Positions 45,163-55,500 of a stretch of 64,000 bases of DNA are shown here, one piece after another. Numbering within the stretch: position 1 is the first letter of the stretch; every line of letters begins with the position of its first letter. The notes under the pieces were generated by a model. That model was given only the letters and a program-made list of their open reading frames with translations. It did not search any database and was not told the origin of the DNA. Location: NCBI GenBank assembly GCA_029213195.1, contig JARGNI010000001.1, positions 62,001-126,000 on the forward strand, in the 5' to 3' direction. The position numbers were made by a program, and so were the translations under genes. The stretch is from Verrucomicrobiales bacterium (lineage in GTDB: Bacteria; Verrucomicrobiota; Verrucomicrobiia; Verrucomicrobiales; DEV007).

Positions 45163-46011
45163 TTAGACTGTCCCCGTGCGCTCGCAGGCCTCCTCAAGAT
45201 ACACCTCGTCGAGCTCGAACCCAAAGAACTGGGCGACCCCGGCTTCGCCGGCGGCAATCGCGGCATTCCCGATTCCGAGAAAGGGGTCCATCATCGTCAT
45301 TTCGCTCGGAGCTTTTCCATGAAGAGCGATGCAGTTCGACGCGAGCGCCACGGGGAAGGTCGCTGGGTGGGGGCGATCCTTCTTTCGCGAGACGATCGTG
45401 TCGTAGGGGATGAACCAGTTGTTCCCACGGCAGCGTTTGTCCTTCCCCTCGGTGTGGCCCCAGCGAGCGATATTGCTCTTGTCGGCATAGGGAACCCCAA
45501 CGGCAAGGCGATCGATGGGGAGGTCGCCGAACTTGGTGAAATGAAACACAAACTCGTGGCAATCGTTGAGAAAGCGCTTCGAGTTGATCGGTTTGAAGTG
45601 GCCCACCGAAAGTGGATCGCCGTCTCTCGGTTCGACCGTGATCGACTTGATCCAGTGGATCGTGTTCTGCAGGGTGAACAGATCCCGGAGTTTCAACGCG
45701 AGTTCGTGGGGCATCCACGGTTTCGCTGGGGCCGCTCCCACGTTTAGAAAGAGGGCCCCGTCGTCTTTGAGCAGGCGCTTCACCTCGCTGGCCCATTCCA
45801 GCGACCACTTCAGGTAGGATTCGGAGGAAAGAGAGTCGTCGTAGCTGGTGTAGCCGATCCCGAGGTTGTAGGGCGGGGAGGTCACGACCAGGTCGATCGA
45901 CTGGTCCGGGAGGTCTTTCATCCCGGCGATGCAATCTCCCAAGCGCAGGTCGAAACGGGTCTCATAGGACATCAGTCCTTCGAGAGCGGGGAGAATATCG
46001 GGATCAGACAT
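45163..46011 (-). CDS. Orphan site-specific DNA methyltransferase (beta class)
   Basis: This 282-residue protein has catalytic motif IV TSPPYNLGIGY (TSPPY at 44-48) near the N-terminus and the SAM-binding motif I DPFLGIGN (from about 242) at the C-terminus. That order defines beta-class amino-methyltransferases, which methylate N6-adenine or N4-cytosine; the SPPY form is more common for N4-cytosine. A possible alternative start is M14 (MSYETRFDLRLGDC). No restriction endonuclease gene is next to it, so it is probably a solitary enzyme with a regulatory or cell-cycle role, though a distant partner is possible. The recognition sequence cannot be read. Confidence 0.88.
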   Translation of the reverse strand: MSDPDILPALEGLMSYETRFDLRLGDCIAGMKDLPDQSIDLVVTSPPYNLGIGYTSYDDSLSSESYLKWSLEWASEVKRLLKDDGALFLNVGAAPAKPWMPHELALKLRDLFTLQNTIHWIKSITVEPRDGDPLSVGHFKPINSKRFLNDCHEFVFHFTKFGDLPIDRLAVGVPYADKSNIARWGHTEGKDKRCRGNNWFIPYDTIVSRKKDRPHPATFPVALASNCIALHGKAPSEMTMMDPFLGIGNAAIAAGEAGVAQFFGFELDEVYLEEACERTGTV

Positions 46012-46084
46012 GAGGCTATTTCGTCCTTCTTCGGCCGGATTTCAATGGCAAGCTCGGCGCTCTCGCGGCGGCGGTCGGAGAGGT

Positions 46085-47203
46085 TTACCAGGACTGGGCC
46101 AGTGCCGTCGCGGATTCCTGCAGATGAGTGGCGCCGTTTCGAAGGTTCTCCTCGAGAGAGAGTCCCGGTTTTCCGATTTCCCGGATCGTTCCGAAGGTTT
46201 CTTCGAGAGATTGGGGATCGGATTCCGGGGGCTCGCATCGGCCACAGAAGGCGGCGACGGGTTTGTCGACGGCGCGAGCCATGCGGGCGACCCCGCAGGG
46301 GGCTTTCCCCTCCAGCGATTGCGAGTCGATTTTTCCTTCTCCCGTGACTACGAAATCCGCCCAGGAAATCTCGGCAGCCAGGTCGAGAGCGCGAGCGACG
46401 AGGTCGAAGCCGGACTCGAGGGTGGCGCCGAGAAAGACGCGACACCCGAATCCAAGTCCACCGGCGGCACCTGCACCGGGTCCCCCGGCGGCAGCGGCTC
46501 CTTCCTCGCCGAGAAGCCGGCAGAGGTGGGAGAGTCGTTTCTCGTGTCGTGAAAAGTCTTCCTCAGCGATGCCCTTCTGCGGTCCGTAGACTCGTGTCGC
46601 ACCCCGTAGGCCGAGGAGCGGGTTCTCGACATCACAGGCCACCGTGACCGGGATGCCGGGAATGGTATTGGGGGACTGGATCGCGACTGCCTGTTCGAGA
46701 TCTGCCGGGAGATGTTCCAATAGGTTTCCAGCCGCATCGACAAATTGAAATCCGAGGGCAGAGGCCATTCCAACGCCTCCGTCATTGGTTGCGCTCCCTC
46801 CGATTCCGAGAATGAGACGACGGATTCCCGAGTCCATCGCATCGCGAATCAATTCACCGGTGCCATAGGTCGAGGCCCTCCACGGGTCGAGCTTCTTTGA
46901 TCCGAGTTGTTCGAGTCCGGAGGCTTCTGCCATCTCGATGAATCCGGTCGCTCCGTCGGCGGAGAGCCCGTAACCGGCGACGGTTGGGTTTCCCTGGGCA
47001 TCCTGCACCTCCAGCGTCTTCCAGGTTCCGCCCTTCGCATCCGTCAGCGATCGGGCGAGGCCCTCGCCGCCGTCGGAAATGGGGAGAGTCCGAATTTCAA
47101 GCGGTGCAGCGGAGCCGGCCATCAATCCTCGGCGGATCGCTTCGCAAGCCTCCCGAGCGGAAAGAGAGCCTTTGAACTTGTCACTGGCGATGAGAATTCT
47201 CAT
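46085..47203 (-). CDS. Glycerate kinase (type I, GarK/GlxK family)
   Basis: This is a 372-residue enzyme. The opening MRILIASDKFKGSLSAREAC is the signature of the type I glycerate kinases that phosphorylate D-glycerate with ATP. GGEGLARSLTDAKGG, LGIGGSATNDGGVGMASALG and TGEGKIDSQSLEGKAPCGVA are family blocks. Product position (2- or 3-phosphoglycerate) cannot be decided, though the GarK/GlxK type gives 2-phosphoglycerate. It acts in the cytosol in glyoxylate or hexarate catabolism. It follows the AAA ATPase gene by 13 bp on the same strand, so the two may be one transcription unit. Confidence 0.93.
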   Translation of the reverse strand: MRILIASDKFKGSLSAREACEAIRRGLMAGSAAPLEIRTLPISDGGEGLARSLTDAKGGTWKTLEVQDAQGNPTVAGYGLSADGATGFIEMAEASGLEQLGSKKLDPWRASTYGTGELIRDAMDSGIRRLILGIGGSATNDGGVGMASALGFQFVDAAGNLLEHLPADLEQAVAIQSPNTIPGIPVTVACDVENPLLGLRGATRVYGPQKGIAEEDFSRHEKRLSHLCRLLGEEGAAAAGGPGAGAAGGLGFGCRVFLGATLESGFDLVARALDLAAEISWADFVVTGEGKIDSQSLEGKAPCGVARMARAVDKPVAAFCGRCEPPESDPQSLEETFGTIREIGKPGLSLEENLRNGATHLQESATALAQSW

Positions 47204-47216
47204 TCCCGAATCTCGC

Positions 47217-48452
47217 CTACTGGCGATCGCGTTTGAAAGAGATCACCTCGTCGATCAAGTCGGCCAGCTCGTCCTGATCCGCCGTTTCCCGGATCGCCCG
47301 GCGGAGTCTTTCGACCCGCGGAGAGCGGGAGGGCAGACCGGCCCGTCTCGTTTTTCTCTGGGAAGATCGAGAGGAGGACTCCTCCTTTCGCGGAACAAAA
47401 TCCGTGGTGCAGTGAATCCCGTTTTCCCGATCGAAGTGAAAGTGAAATCGGGCCTCGGGGGGGAAGCGTGCCGCGACCTCCTCGCTGTGCGTCTCGACAA
47501 ATAGCTGTCCCGGGTGCTCTTCGGTCATCCCCTGGTAGAACTGCATCAAGGTCGAGACGAGGGACGGGTGCAGACCCGCTTCCGGAGTTTCGAGAAAGAG
47601 AACACTCGAGTATTCCGGATGATGAAAAAAGCGTGAGTAGAGCTCGGCGGTTCCGAGGAGATACCTTCGCAGTCCCGATGCAAGGGAGGCGAATTCGAGA
47701 TCGTCTCCGGTCACCTCGCAATGAAAGGGCGGTTCATATCCGGGGCGAAAAGACATGAAGTTGGCGGCCAGCGTTTCCTTCCAGAGCTCGGCGAGGGCGA
47801 AGAGGACTCCGGGATATTCCTTCTGAAACTCCTGCTCGACCACGTCGACCGTGCGTTGGCGATTCTCATCCTGGCTGAGAAACTCGTGATACTGCCGCTG
47901 ACGTTCCGCTCGGCATTGCTGGAGGAACCCCTGGAAACTCAGGAGGGGTGTGGAGTTCACGGTCCATCGCCCGGGAGAAAAATAGGAGAGTGCGGTGGGC
48001 GCGCCAAAGGTCGGGAGGTCTTCTCCTTCCGCGATCCGATATTCGCTGAAAAACTCGACGAACTCCTGGAATCCCGGCATGGCCTGGGGGAGAGCCTTCC
48101 AATCGGGAGAGGACTCGATGCCTTCGTCGAACCAGAATGCCGTTTCCCCGATCTTGATCTGACCGGAGCCTTTCATCGCGAGAAGAAGCGTTTTCTTCCC
48201 AGAGGCGCGGACGGACACCAGGATCAAGGCGTCATCCCCGTGGCCCGAGCCGGAACCCGGGCTCCCGGAAAAAAATTGAAAAGTCCGATACAGCTGATGA
48301 AGAACGGAAGACTTGCCCGCCCCATTGGCACCGAGAAGGCAGATTTGCTTCAGCGGTTCCCCGGATTCCGGATGAGTCAGGGGCACATCGCAGAACCGGA
48401 ACTGCCGGTGCTGACTCAGGAGGATGCGCTGGATGATGGGAAGATCGGACAT
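47217..48452 (-). CDS. AAA/ABC-type ATPase with altered Walker B (OLD/AAA_21-like)
   Basis: This is a 411-residue cytosolic ATPase without a membrane part. Walker A is GANGAGKSS near residue 43, an ABC-like signature LASGLRRYLLG lies near 265, and the C-terminal LFVETHSEEVA acts as H-loop (THS). Walker B reads SVLFLETPEAGLHP, where most relatives have DEPE: the metal-binding Asp is Glu and the catalytic Glu position is Thr. The C-terminal tail is Arg-rich (RSSQRKTRRAGLPSRSPRVERL). Relatives include OLD-family and stand-alone AAA_15/21 ATPases, some in phage defence, but there is no nuclease domain or gene nearby and no function is assigned. M6 of the open frame (48452) is taken as start. Confidence 0.8.
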   Translation of the reverse strand: MSDLPIIQRILLSQHRQFRFCDVPLTHPESGEPLKQICLLGANGAGKSSVLHQLYRTFQFFSGSPGSGSGHGDDALILVSVRASGKKTLLLAMKGSGQIKIGETAFWFDEGIESSPDWKALPQAMPGFQEFVEFFSEYRIAEGEDLPTFGAPTALSYFSPGRWTVNSTPLLSFQGFLQQCRAERQRQYHEFLSQDENRQRTVDVVEQEFQKEYPGVLFALAELWKETLAANFMSFRPGYEPPFHCEVTGDDLEFASLASGLRRYLLGTAELYSRFFHHPEYSSVLFLETPEAGLHPSLVSTLMQFYQGMTEEHPGQLFVETHSEEVAARFPPEARFHFHFDRENGIHCTTDFVPRKEESSSRSSQRKTRRAGLPSRSPRVERLRRAIRETADQDELADLIDEVISFKRDRQ

Positions 48453-49101
48453 GAAGGCGGGCAGCATACGTCAGCTCTTCTCATGTCTCAATCGTGATTG
48501 AAGTCGAAGAATCCGGGAGAAAGGGGAGTGGGACGGCTGCTCGGGACAACGTGGAAGGTCCGTGCACGTTGCGTGTCGGGTCCCCCCTTCTCCCGAAGGG
48601 GGCTACATTTCTGCCCGGAATCGGCAACGATTCCGACAGAGTCACCTCCCCGCCCGGGGGAGTAGCGGAAGTGGGACGGCTGCTCGGGAGCGCGTGGAAG
48701 TCTATTGCTACGCCGGATCGATCTGTAAAATCTTCGTTCTACCCGTGGGAGCGAAGCGAATTTGTGTTCCATTTTTGCAGCGGATACCAAAACGTTGCAC
48801 AGATGGATTTGTGAACTAGACCAGAATGGCGCTGCTCGAAGACGCTGCTTCGTCGGAAAACGGCATGAATCACATAGGACGTTTCGCTTCGGTCAGACAA
48901 ATCCATGGAAATCCCATGAATCCAATTCAATCCTTGCCCTGCAGAGAATCGAGCATGGATTTTCGAGGATTAAACGGATTGCATGGATTTCGCTCATAGG
49001 CTGAAAAGAGAACCGAAGGAACGTATGATCAGCCTAAGGCAGCACCATTCTGAACTGGCACGAATGGCGCAAAGTTCAGGGAGTTCTTCGAACGTGAGAC
49101 C

Positions 49102-49134
49102 GGCGTCCCGCCTGTCATCTACTGGCGGGACGCC
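49102..49134. repeat. REP-like hairpin
   Basis: An 11-bp perfect inverted repeat, GGCGTCCCGCC (49102-49112) and GGCGGGACGCC (49124-49134), with an 11-nt loop. There is no T-run after it, so it is more like a repetitive extragenic palindrome than an intrinsic terminator. Confidence 0.6.
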
Positions 49135-49460
49135 AGTTTCACGATGCTTACCCTTGCGCCATTCGAATTAGCACACGGTGTCTTCCGAAGGTGGCGACTT
49201 TTCCGAAAGAAATGCGCCACATTGGAAAATTCACGCTCTCGCAGCGGCCGGGGGCCGGCCTTCCGACTACAGCTCCATCCGGATGGAGGCGCTAAGCCTG
49301 TCCTTCGATTTCCTCCCCACCGGGTGGCAAGACCTCGCCCTCTCGGAAAAATGCGATTTTTTCCCTTGATCCGTCACAGACCTCGAAGCCGTGACAAAAC
49401 TCCCTGTAAATTATTGATGTATCTGGACTGAGAAAAACTTCGCATTTTTGTGACGATTCC

Positions 49461-49488
49461 TTGACCCTGCCATCAAATCTGATACAAA
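49461..49488 (+). promoter_or_regulatory. Candidate sigma70-type promoter of the giant gene
   Basis: TTGACC (49461-49466) and TACAAA (49483-49488) are separated by 16 nt, in the AT-rich stretch 76 nt before the ATG at 49564. The -35 matches five of six consensus bases, the -10 four of six. No other comparable pair was seen close to this gene, but it is only a sequence match. Confidence 0.35.
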
Positions 49489-49563
49489 ACCTCCTCTCCG
49501 AAAAATCGCTTGCATTATTTCTGTGATTTTTTGGAAATTCTAGAATAAAATCCCATCCTTTTG

Positions 49564-52500
49564 ATGAATAGAACGACCTCCTCCCGTCGTAAGCGCTGGT
49601 TTTTTGCCCGCGCCATGGCTCGCGCCTACCGTGAAATGCTCGAAAAACGCCATAAGAAGCGTCCCGGAGCGAAAGCTGCCCAGCAGAGACCACTTTTTGC
49701 GGAAGCACTCGAGCCACGAGTCTTGTTTTCGGGAACTCCCGTCCCGGCAGATCCGGAAGCAGGAGGGGACAACCAGAATCAAGAAGCAGCCCAGACCGCG
49801 GAATTGTTGGAAAGTGTGGTTGACACCGATTCGACCATCGATGGGATCCCCCAGGCTGGGTTCGAGGACGAGGATGATCTGAATGAAGAGGATGTAGAAC
49901 GCCTTGCGAAGGAAGCCCTGGCTCGTTGGGAGGCGAGCGGGCTGACGGATGAGCAGATCGAGGCGCTGGAGAAGATCAATTACGAAGTGGGCGACCTAGA
50001 GGGATTGTCGGTCGCCTTTGCAGAGGGGGATACCATTTATCTCGATGATGACGCGGCTGGACTCGATTGGTTCATCGACCAGACCGAGTCGCTGGATGAG
50101 GAATTTGCGGGCTATGACGGTTACCTGGAAGCCCTTACGGATCAGGCCTTGGAAGGCATCGATCTGCTCTCGGTCATCATGCACGAGCAGGGGCACATCC
50201 TCGGATTGGCGGATGTCTATGACGCCTCCGAGGTCGATGGCCTCATGTATGGTGGATTCGAGGAAGGAATTCGGAAACTCCCCGAGGCTGGTGAGGCTGA
50301 AAATGCCACGATTGGCGCCGTCCAGCGGGCAGCTGCTTCTTTGACGGTCGATCAGGCCGGGGACGATGCCGCGGCAGAAGCGGCCGGGCTTACGCTCCGT
50401 GAGGCCGTTGCCCAGGCGGTAGCGGGGGATACGATCGTGCTCTCGGGATCAACGACTTACACTCTTTCTCAAGGCCAGATTGTCATCGACAAGGACCTGA
50501 TCATTCAGGGCGGCGACAAGGTCACGACGGTGGTCGACGCAGCAGGAGCGAGCCGGGTTTTCAACATCACCAATGGAGCGGATGTCACGATCGAGAACCT
50601 GACCGTGACCGGAGGATTCATTTCTGAAGGAAACGGGGGCGGGATTTATCACAACGGTGATGTTCTTACCCTGACTGACGTGATTATTGACGACAACGAA
50701 GTTCAGGATACCACGGACAACGATACCAACGCCCTCGGTGGAGGTCTTTTCAACAACGGCAAGACCGTCATCGCGACGAACACGGATTTCACCAACAACA
50801 GCGCGACGCGCAATGGTGGAAACGAAACGTCTGGAGGGGGCGGAATTTTCAGTACGGGAGGATCTGCCAACCTTTCGATCACGGGTGGATCGATCTCGAA
50901 CAATACGGCTCGTGATGGGGGCGGTATCTACATCTGGAGCCAGGGTGCCACGGCCACTTTCGACGGTGTTACGATCGACGGCAACCGCGCCAACAGTGTC
51001 GGCGGAGGTTTCCGTTTTCACGACGGGGTTACCGTCGATTTCGAAAACGGGCTGACGCTCAGTGACAATACCGCGCAGAACAACGGTGGTGGTGGCTACA
51101 TTTCCGCGGCCTCGACGGTGAACATGGATGACGGCAGTGTGGTCTCGGTCACGGGGAACAAGGTCGCCGACGCAGCAGGAACCACCATCCGCGGGCAAGG
51201 GGGAGGTTTCTACGTTCACGAAGGAAGTTCGCTGAACCTCGCTAATGCAACGATCGAAAACAACGAGGCCGACGAGGGAGCGGGATTCTATGTGATCCGC
51301 CGAGAATCTACGGTGACCGGAACGGATGTGACGATCCGAAACAATACCGCAGAGGTTCGAGGCGGTGGATTTCAGGTGGCCCAGGAAGGAGCGAATGTTA
51401 GTCTCACCAATTCGGCGATCGATGGCAACCGAGCCGACACCGAGTACGGAGGGGGATTTTACAACAACGGAAATGTGAACCTTCACGACACCGTTGTGAT
51501 CAACAATTCCAACGGCGTCAATGATGGCGATCATGGAGGAGGATTTTTGAACAACGTTGGTGGAGTCGTCAATATTTCTGGGACAACTGCAGCCGCCAGC
51601 CAGATCGCGAACAACTCTTCAACAGGGTATGGGGGTGCTTTCTGGAACCGGAATGGAGAGGTCAACATCAACCTCGACGGCGGTGTCACCGACTTTATCA
51701 TCAACAACAATGCGGCTGGAGTGAACCAGGACACGGGTCGCGGAGGGGGTGGCTTCTGGGCCACAGATGCCTCGACGACAAAGATCAACGATGCGGTTTT
51801 CACGGGTAACCAGGTGTCCGACAACGCATCGGGCGTCATCAACGGCGTGGGTGCTGGTTTTGATGCCCGAAGCGGTTCGAGGGTCGAGCTTACTGACGTC
51901 CAGATTACGGGGCACACCGCGAGCGAAGGGGGTGCCTTCTACGCGACCGAGAGCGGAACGGCTGTGATCGGAAACAATGTGACCCTCGACGGGAATACCG
52001 CGCGGGTCCGTGGTGGTGCGTTTCGAGTTGCCAACACCAATACGACGGTCGAGCTGACCGATTCCTCGATCAACGGGAATACCGCCAACAACGAGCACGG
52101 CGGCGGATTCTACAACAACGGAACGATTACCCTGACAAACACCTCGATCGATGGAAACCAGGCGCTGGATCTTGATGCGAGCAATGCGGATCTGGGTGGA
52201 AGCATCGGCAGTGTGCCCTACCGGCGCGACAGCGCGGGAGGTGGTTTCTTCAACAGCGGTGGAACCGTCAATCTGCTGGGGACGAGTTCCGTGCGCGACA
52301 ATGATTCCTACGGGCACGGCGGCGGATTTTACACTACGGCAGGAGTCGTAAATGCAACAGGGACGGTGATTTCCGGCAATGAGATCGTTCGCGATCCGAT
52401 CGGTTTGACCAGCAACGACTCGGACACTCATCGACATGGTGGTGGATTTGCGAGTTTCGGAGACGGAGACGTCAACCTCGTTGACGTCACGATCAGCGGC

Positions 52501-55500
52501 AACAGCACAGGTCGCGATACGGGCGACAACATTCGGAACGTGGGTGGAGGCTTCTACAATGCCGATGGATCCCGGGTCGCGATCGAGGGCGACAGCCAGA
52601 TTGTCGGAAATGAAGCCCAGGAGGGTGGCGGATTCTACAACACTTCCACCGGAGGAACCGTGACCATCACGGGTACTGCGGCCAACCCGATCGAGATCAA
52701 CAACAACGATGCCCGGGTTCGGGGGGGAGCCTTCCGAAGCACGGGGAATACGTCGGTCAATCTCCAGCATGTCCAGATCGACGGCAACGAGGCTTTCACC
52801 CAGCGGGGTGGAGGAATCTACGCGGACGGCGCCGCTATCTTGGGTGACAACGTCGCCATTTCCAACAACGAAGCCGGATCGGCCGGACGGAGTGGTGATG
52901 AGCAGGGCGGCGGTTTCTGGCTTGATGGGAACGGATCCGTCACCCTGACTGACAGTCAGATCACCGGAAACAGCACGCGTGTCAACGGAGGTGGTTTCTA
53001 CGTCCAGAACGGTACTGTCGACATCACCGGGAGCGTTATCTCCGGGAACTTCTCGAACAATTCCGGAGCTGGCTTCTTCAACGAAAACCAGGGGGTCGTT
53101 CGGGTCACTGATACCAATATCTTCGATAACATCGCCCGGGACCACGGAGGAGGCTTTTTTGGTGAAGACGATTCTCAGACCTTTATCGACACCACGTTGA
53201 TCACGGACAACCTCGCCGGTTTCGCGGCTGATGGCACGACCCGTGTCCACAACCGTGAGGGTGGTGGTTTCTATGTCAACGGACGCGCGCAGGTCACCGT
53301 GACCGGCTCGGAAATCGCCCGGAACGAGGCGGCCAATGTCGGAGGTGCCGCTCGCATCAACGACGAGGCCACAGTATCCATCGAGAACTCCAGTATCATC
53401 GACAACCTCGCCCACAGTCACGGTGGGGCGTTCTGGATTCAGAACAATACCGAGCTCGATCTGACGAACTCCACCATTTCCGGAAACATTGCGGGCTATC
53501 AGAGCGCTTCCAGCGGAGGTACTCCGACCCTGGCCAACAACGCTCGAGGAGGTGGAGCGATCTGGGCGAGTAACAACTCGGTAGCCACCCTCAATCACAC
53601 GACGGTGACCAACAACGCGGCGACCGAGAACAACGGTGGCGGATTCCGGACGGCTGACACGGCCCTCGTCGTCGCCGAGAACAGCATCATGTTCGGCAAC
53701 CTGAGGGACATCGACGGATCGAGCGGTGGTCCGACTGCAGAAGATGCCCGAAACGGGCTGACCCTGATCGGAGCCAATGTTCTCGGTGTGCACCGGGGAA
53801 CCGGTTCTGGAGGATTGACGGGTGATACCGCGAACCGAATCACGACCGATCCGGGACTCGGAGCGCTCGCCGACAATGGAGGCGCGACGCTTCCGGGTGG
53901 AGGATCTCCGAGAACCCACAGCATCTTGGCAGGAAGCTCCGCCGAAGACGCGGCGATCGATTCTCGCAATGCCACGGACCAGCTCGGCAACGGTCGACTC
54001 AACTCTGCTGCCGATCTCGGCTCGTTCGAAGCGACTCCCGTTGCCACGACGCTGACGCTGGATACGATCGATGTCCCGGAAAATGCGCTTTCCGGAGAAA
54101 CTTTTTCATTCGAGGCAGCTGCGACTTCGACTGGAGCCGGACCACTCACCTACTCTTGGGCGTTCTTCGACGAGAGCGGTGCTGAAGTTGTGGGCAGTCC
54201 CGTGACCGGAGCAAGCGCTACGTTCTCCCACCTGGTCACGCAGGATGATCCTGTGCAGAGCCTTTCAGCCATTCTCACGGTGACCGATACGACCACCAAC
54301 CAGGCCGTGGTCTCCGATCCGCAGGACATCCAGGTCGTCGATCCTGCATTGATCCCCAATGCGACTTCCGCCGACGTAACGGTTCTCGAGGTCACCAATG
54401 TGGCAGGAGAAACTCTCCGGGACCGCATCGCCGCGGCCAACGCGGGCTCCGGGAACTACGTCATCACCTTTGCTTCCAGTCTGAACTTCTCGACGACTGC
54501 TGCAGCGGTCTATACGGCCGGCGCAGCGGGGGACAACAACACGGTGACCGTAGCGACCAACGACGATGGGAACGCCAATGGCGATCTCGACATCAACAAG
54601 ACGAACGGTTTCATCAGTATCGTCGGAAATGGTGCCGCCGAAACCATCATCGATGGTGGCGGTATCGACCGGGTCTTCCATGTTCTGAATGGGAGCACGG
54701 TCTTTTTCAGCGACCTTACGATCCAGAATGGCGAGACGCAGCCTGGTACCGACAGCCATGGAGGCGGGGTTCGCAGTGAAGGCGGTACGATCGTCTTCAA
54801 AGACGTCGACGTGATCGATAACCTGGCGGGTGAAGGCACCGACAATGACAACGGAGGTGGAATCTACCTCTCCAGCACGGGCCGCAATCCTGGTCATCTC
54901 TTCATGACCGGGGGAACCGTGGCGAACAACCGCGCCGAAGATAACGGCGGAGGTATCTTTGTTTCGAGCACGAATGTCGGGGAGACCATGGTCTATCTCG
55001 ATGGGACTACCGTTTCCGGAAACGTGGCTTCCTCGGCCAACACCAATGCGGATGACAACCGCGGGGGTGGCTTCTACTTCACCGGGGCGGGCAATCGCAT
55101 TGTCTTCAACGATGTCGATGTCGAGGACAACCAGACCAACGGCCGGAACCGCGGTGACGGGGGCGGTGGTGCTTTCGCAGGGGCAGATCATACGATCGAG
55201 GTGACCGGTGGTTCCTTTGTTCGCAACCAGACCGGGGCGGACGGGCTGACCGGTTCCAGCGATTCCGATGGTGGGGGCTTCTGGTCCAACACCACGCGCA
55301 GCCACTTCACTTTCACCGGCACCCAGATCGGTGGCGCTCTCGATGGGAGCGGCCAGATCGTCAACGGCAACGTCTCCGAGGATGACGGTGGTGGTTTCTA
55401 TCTCGAGGGACGCCACAGCGTCTACGACTTCATCGATGTGAAGATCGAGGGGAACATGTCCGGGGATTCCGGCGGAGGCTTCATGGTCGCCAACGACACC

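Larger units (their letters stand above)
48453..49563. other. 1.1-kb non-coding region before the giant gene, with short repeats
   Basis: No gene is supported here; the open frames are short, overlapping and unlike proteins. It contains two copies of a roughly 30-bp direct repeat (48528-48558 and 48671-48700, core GTGGGACGGCTGCTCGGGA). It also has a short twice-used motif GCATGGATTTTCG/GCATGGATTTCG (48953 and 48981), a REP-like hairpin (49102-49134) and an AT-rich end with a promoter-like pair. Its base composition differs from neighbouring coding DNA, as expected for an intergenic regulatory and repeat region. Confidence 0.7.

Noticed and set aside
45163-48452. Restriction-modification or phage-defence island
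   Set aside because: A methyltransferase and an ATPase are separated by a housekeeping-type glycerate kinase, and no nuclease or other effector is present.
48494-49431. Small plus-strand ORFs before the giant gene
   Set aside because: They are short, overlapping in different frames, and show no motif, start signal or composition expected of proteins.
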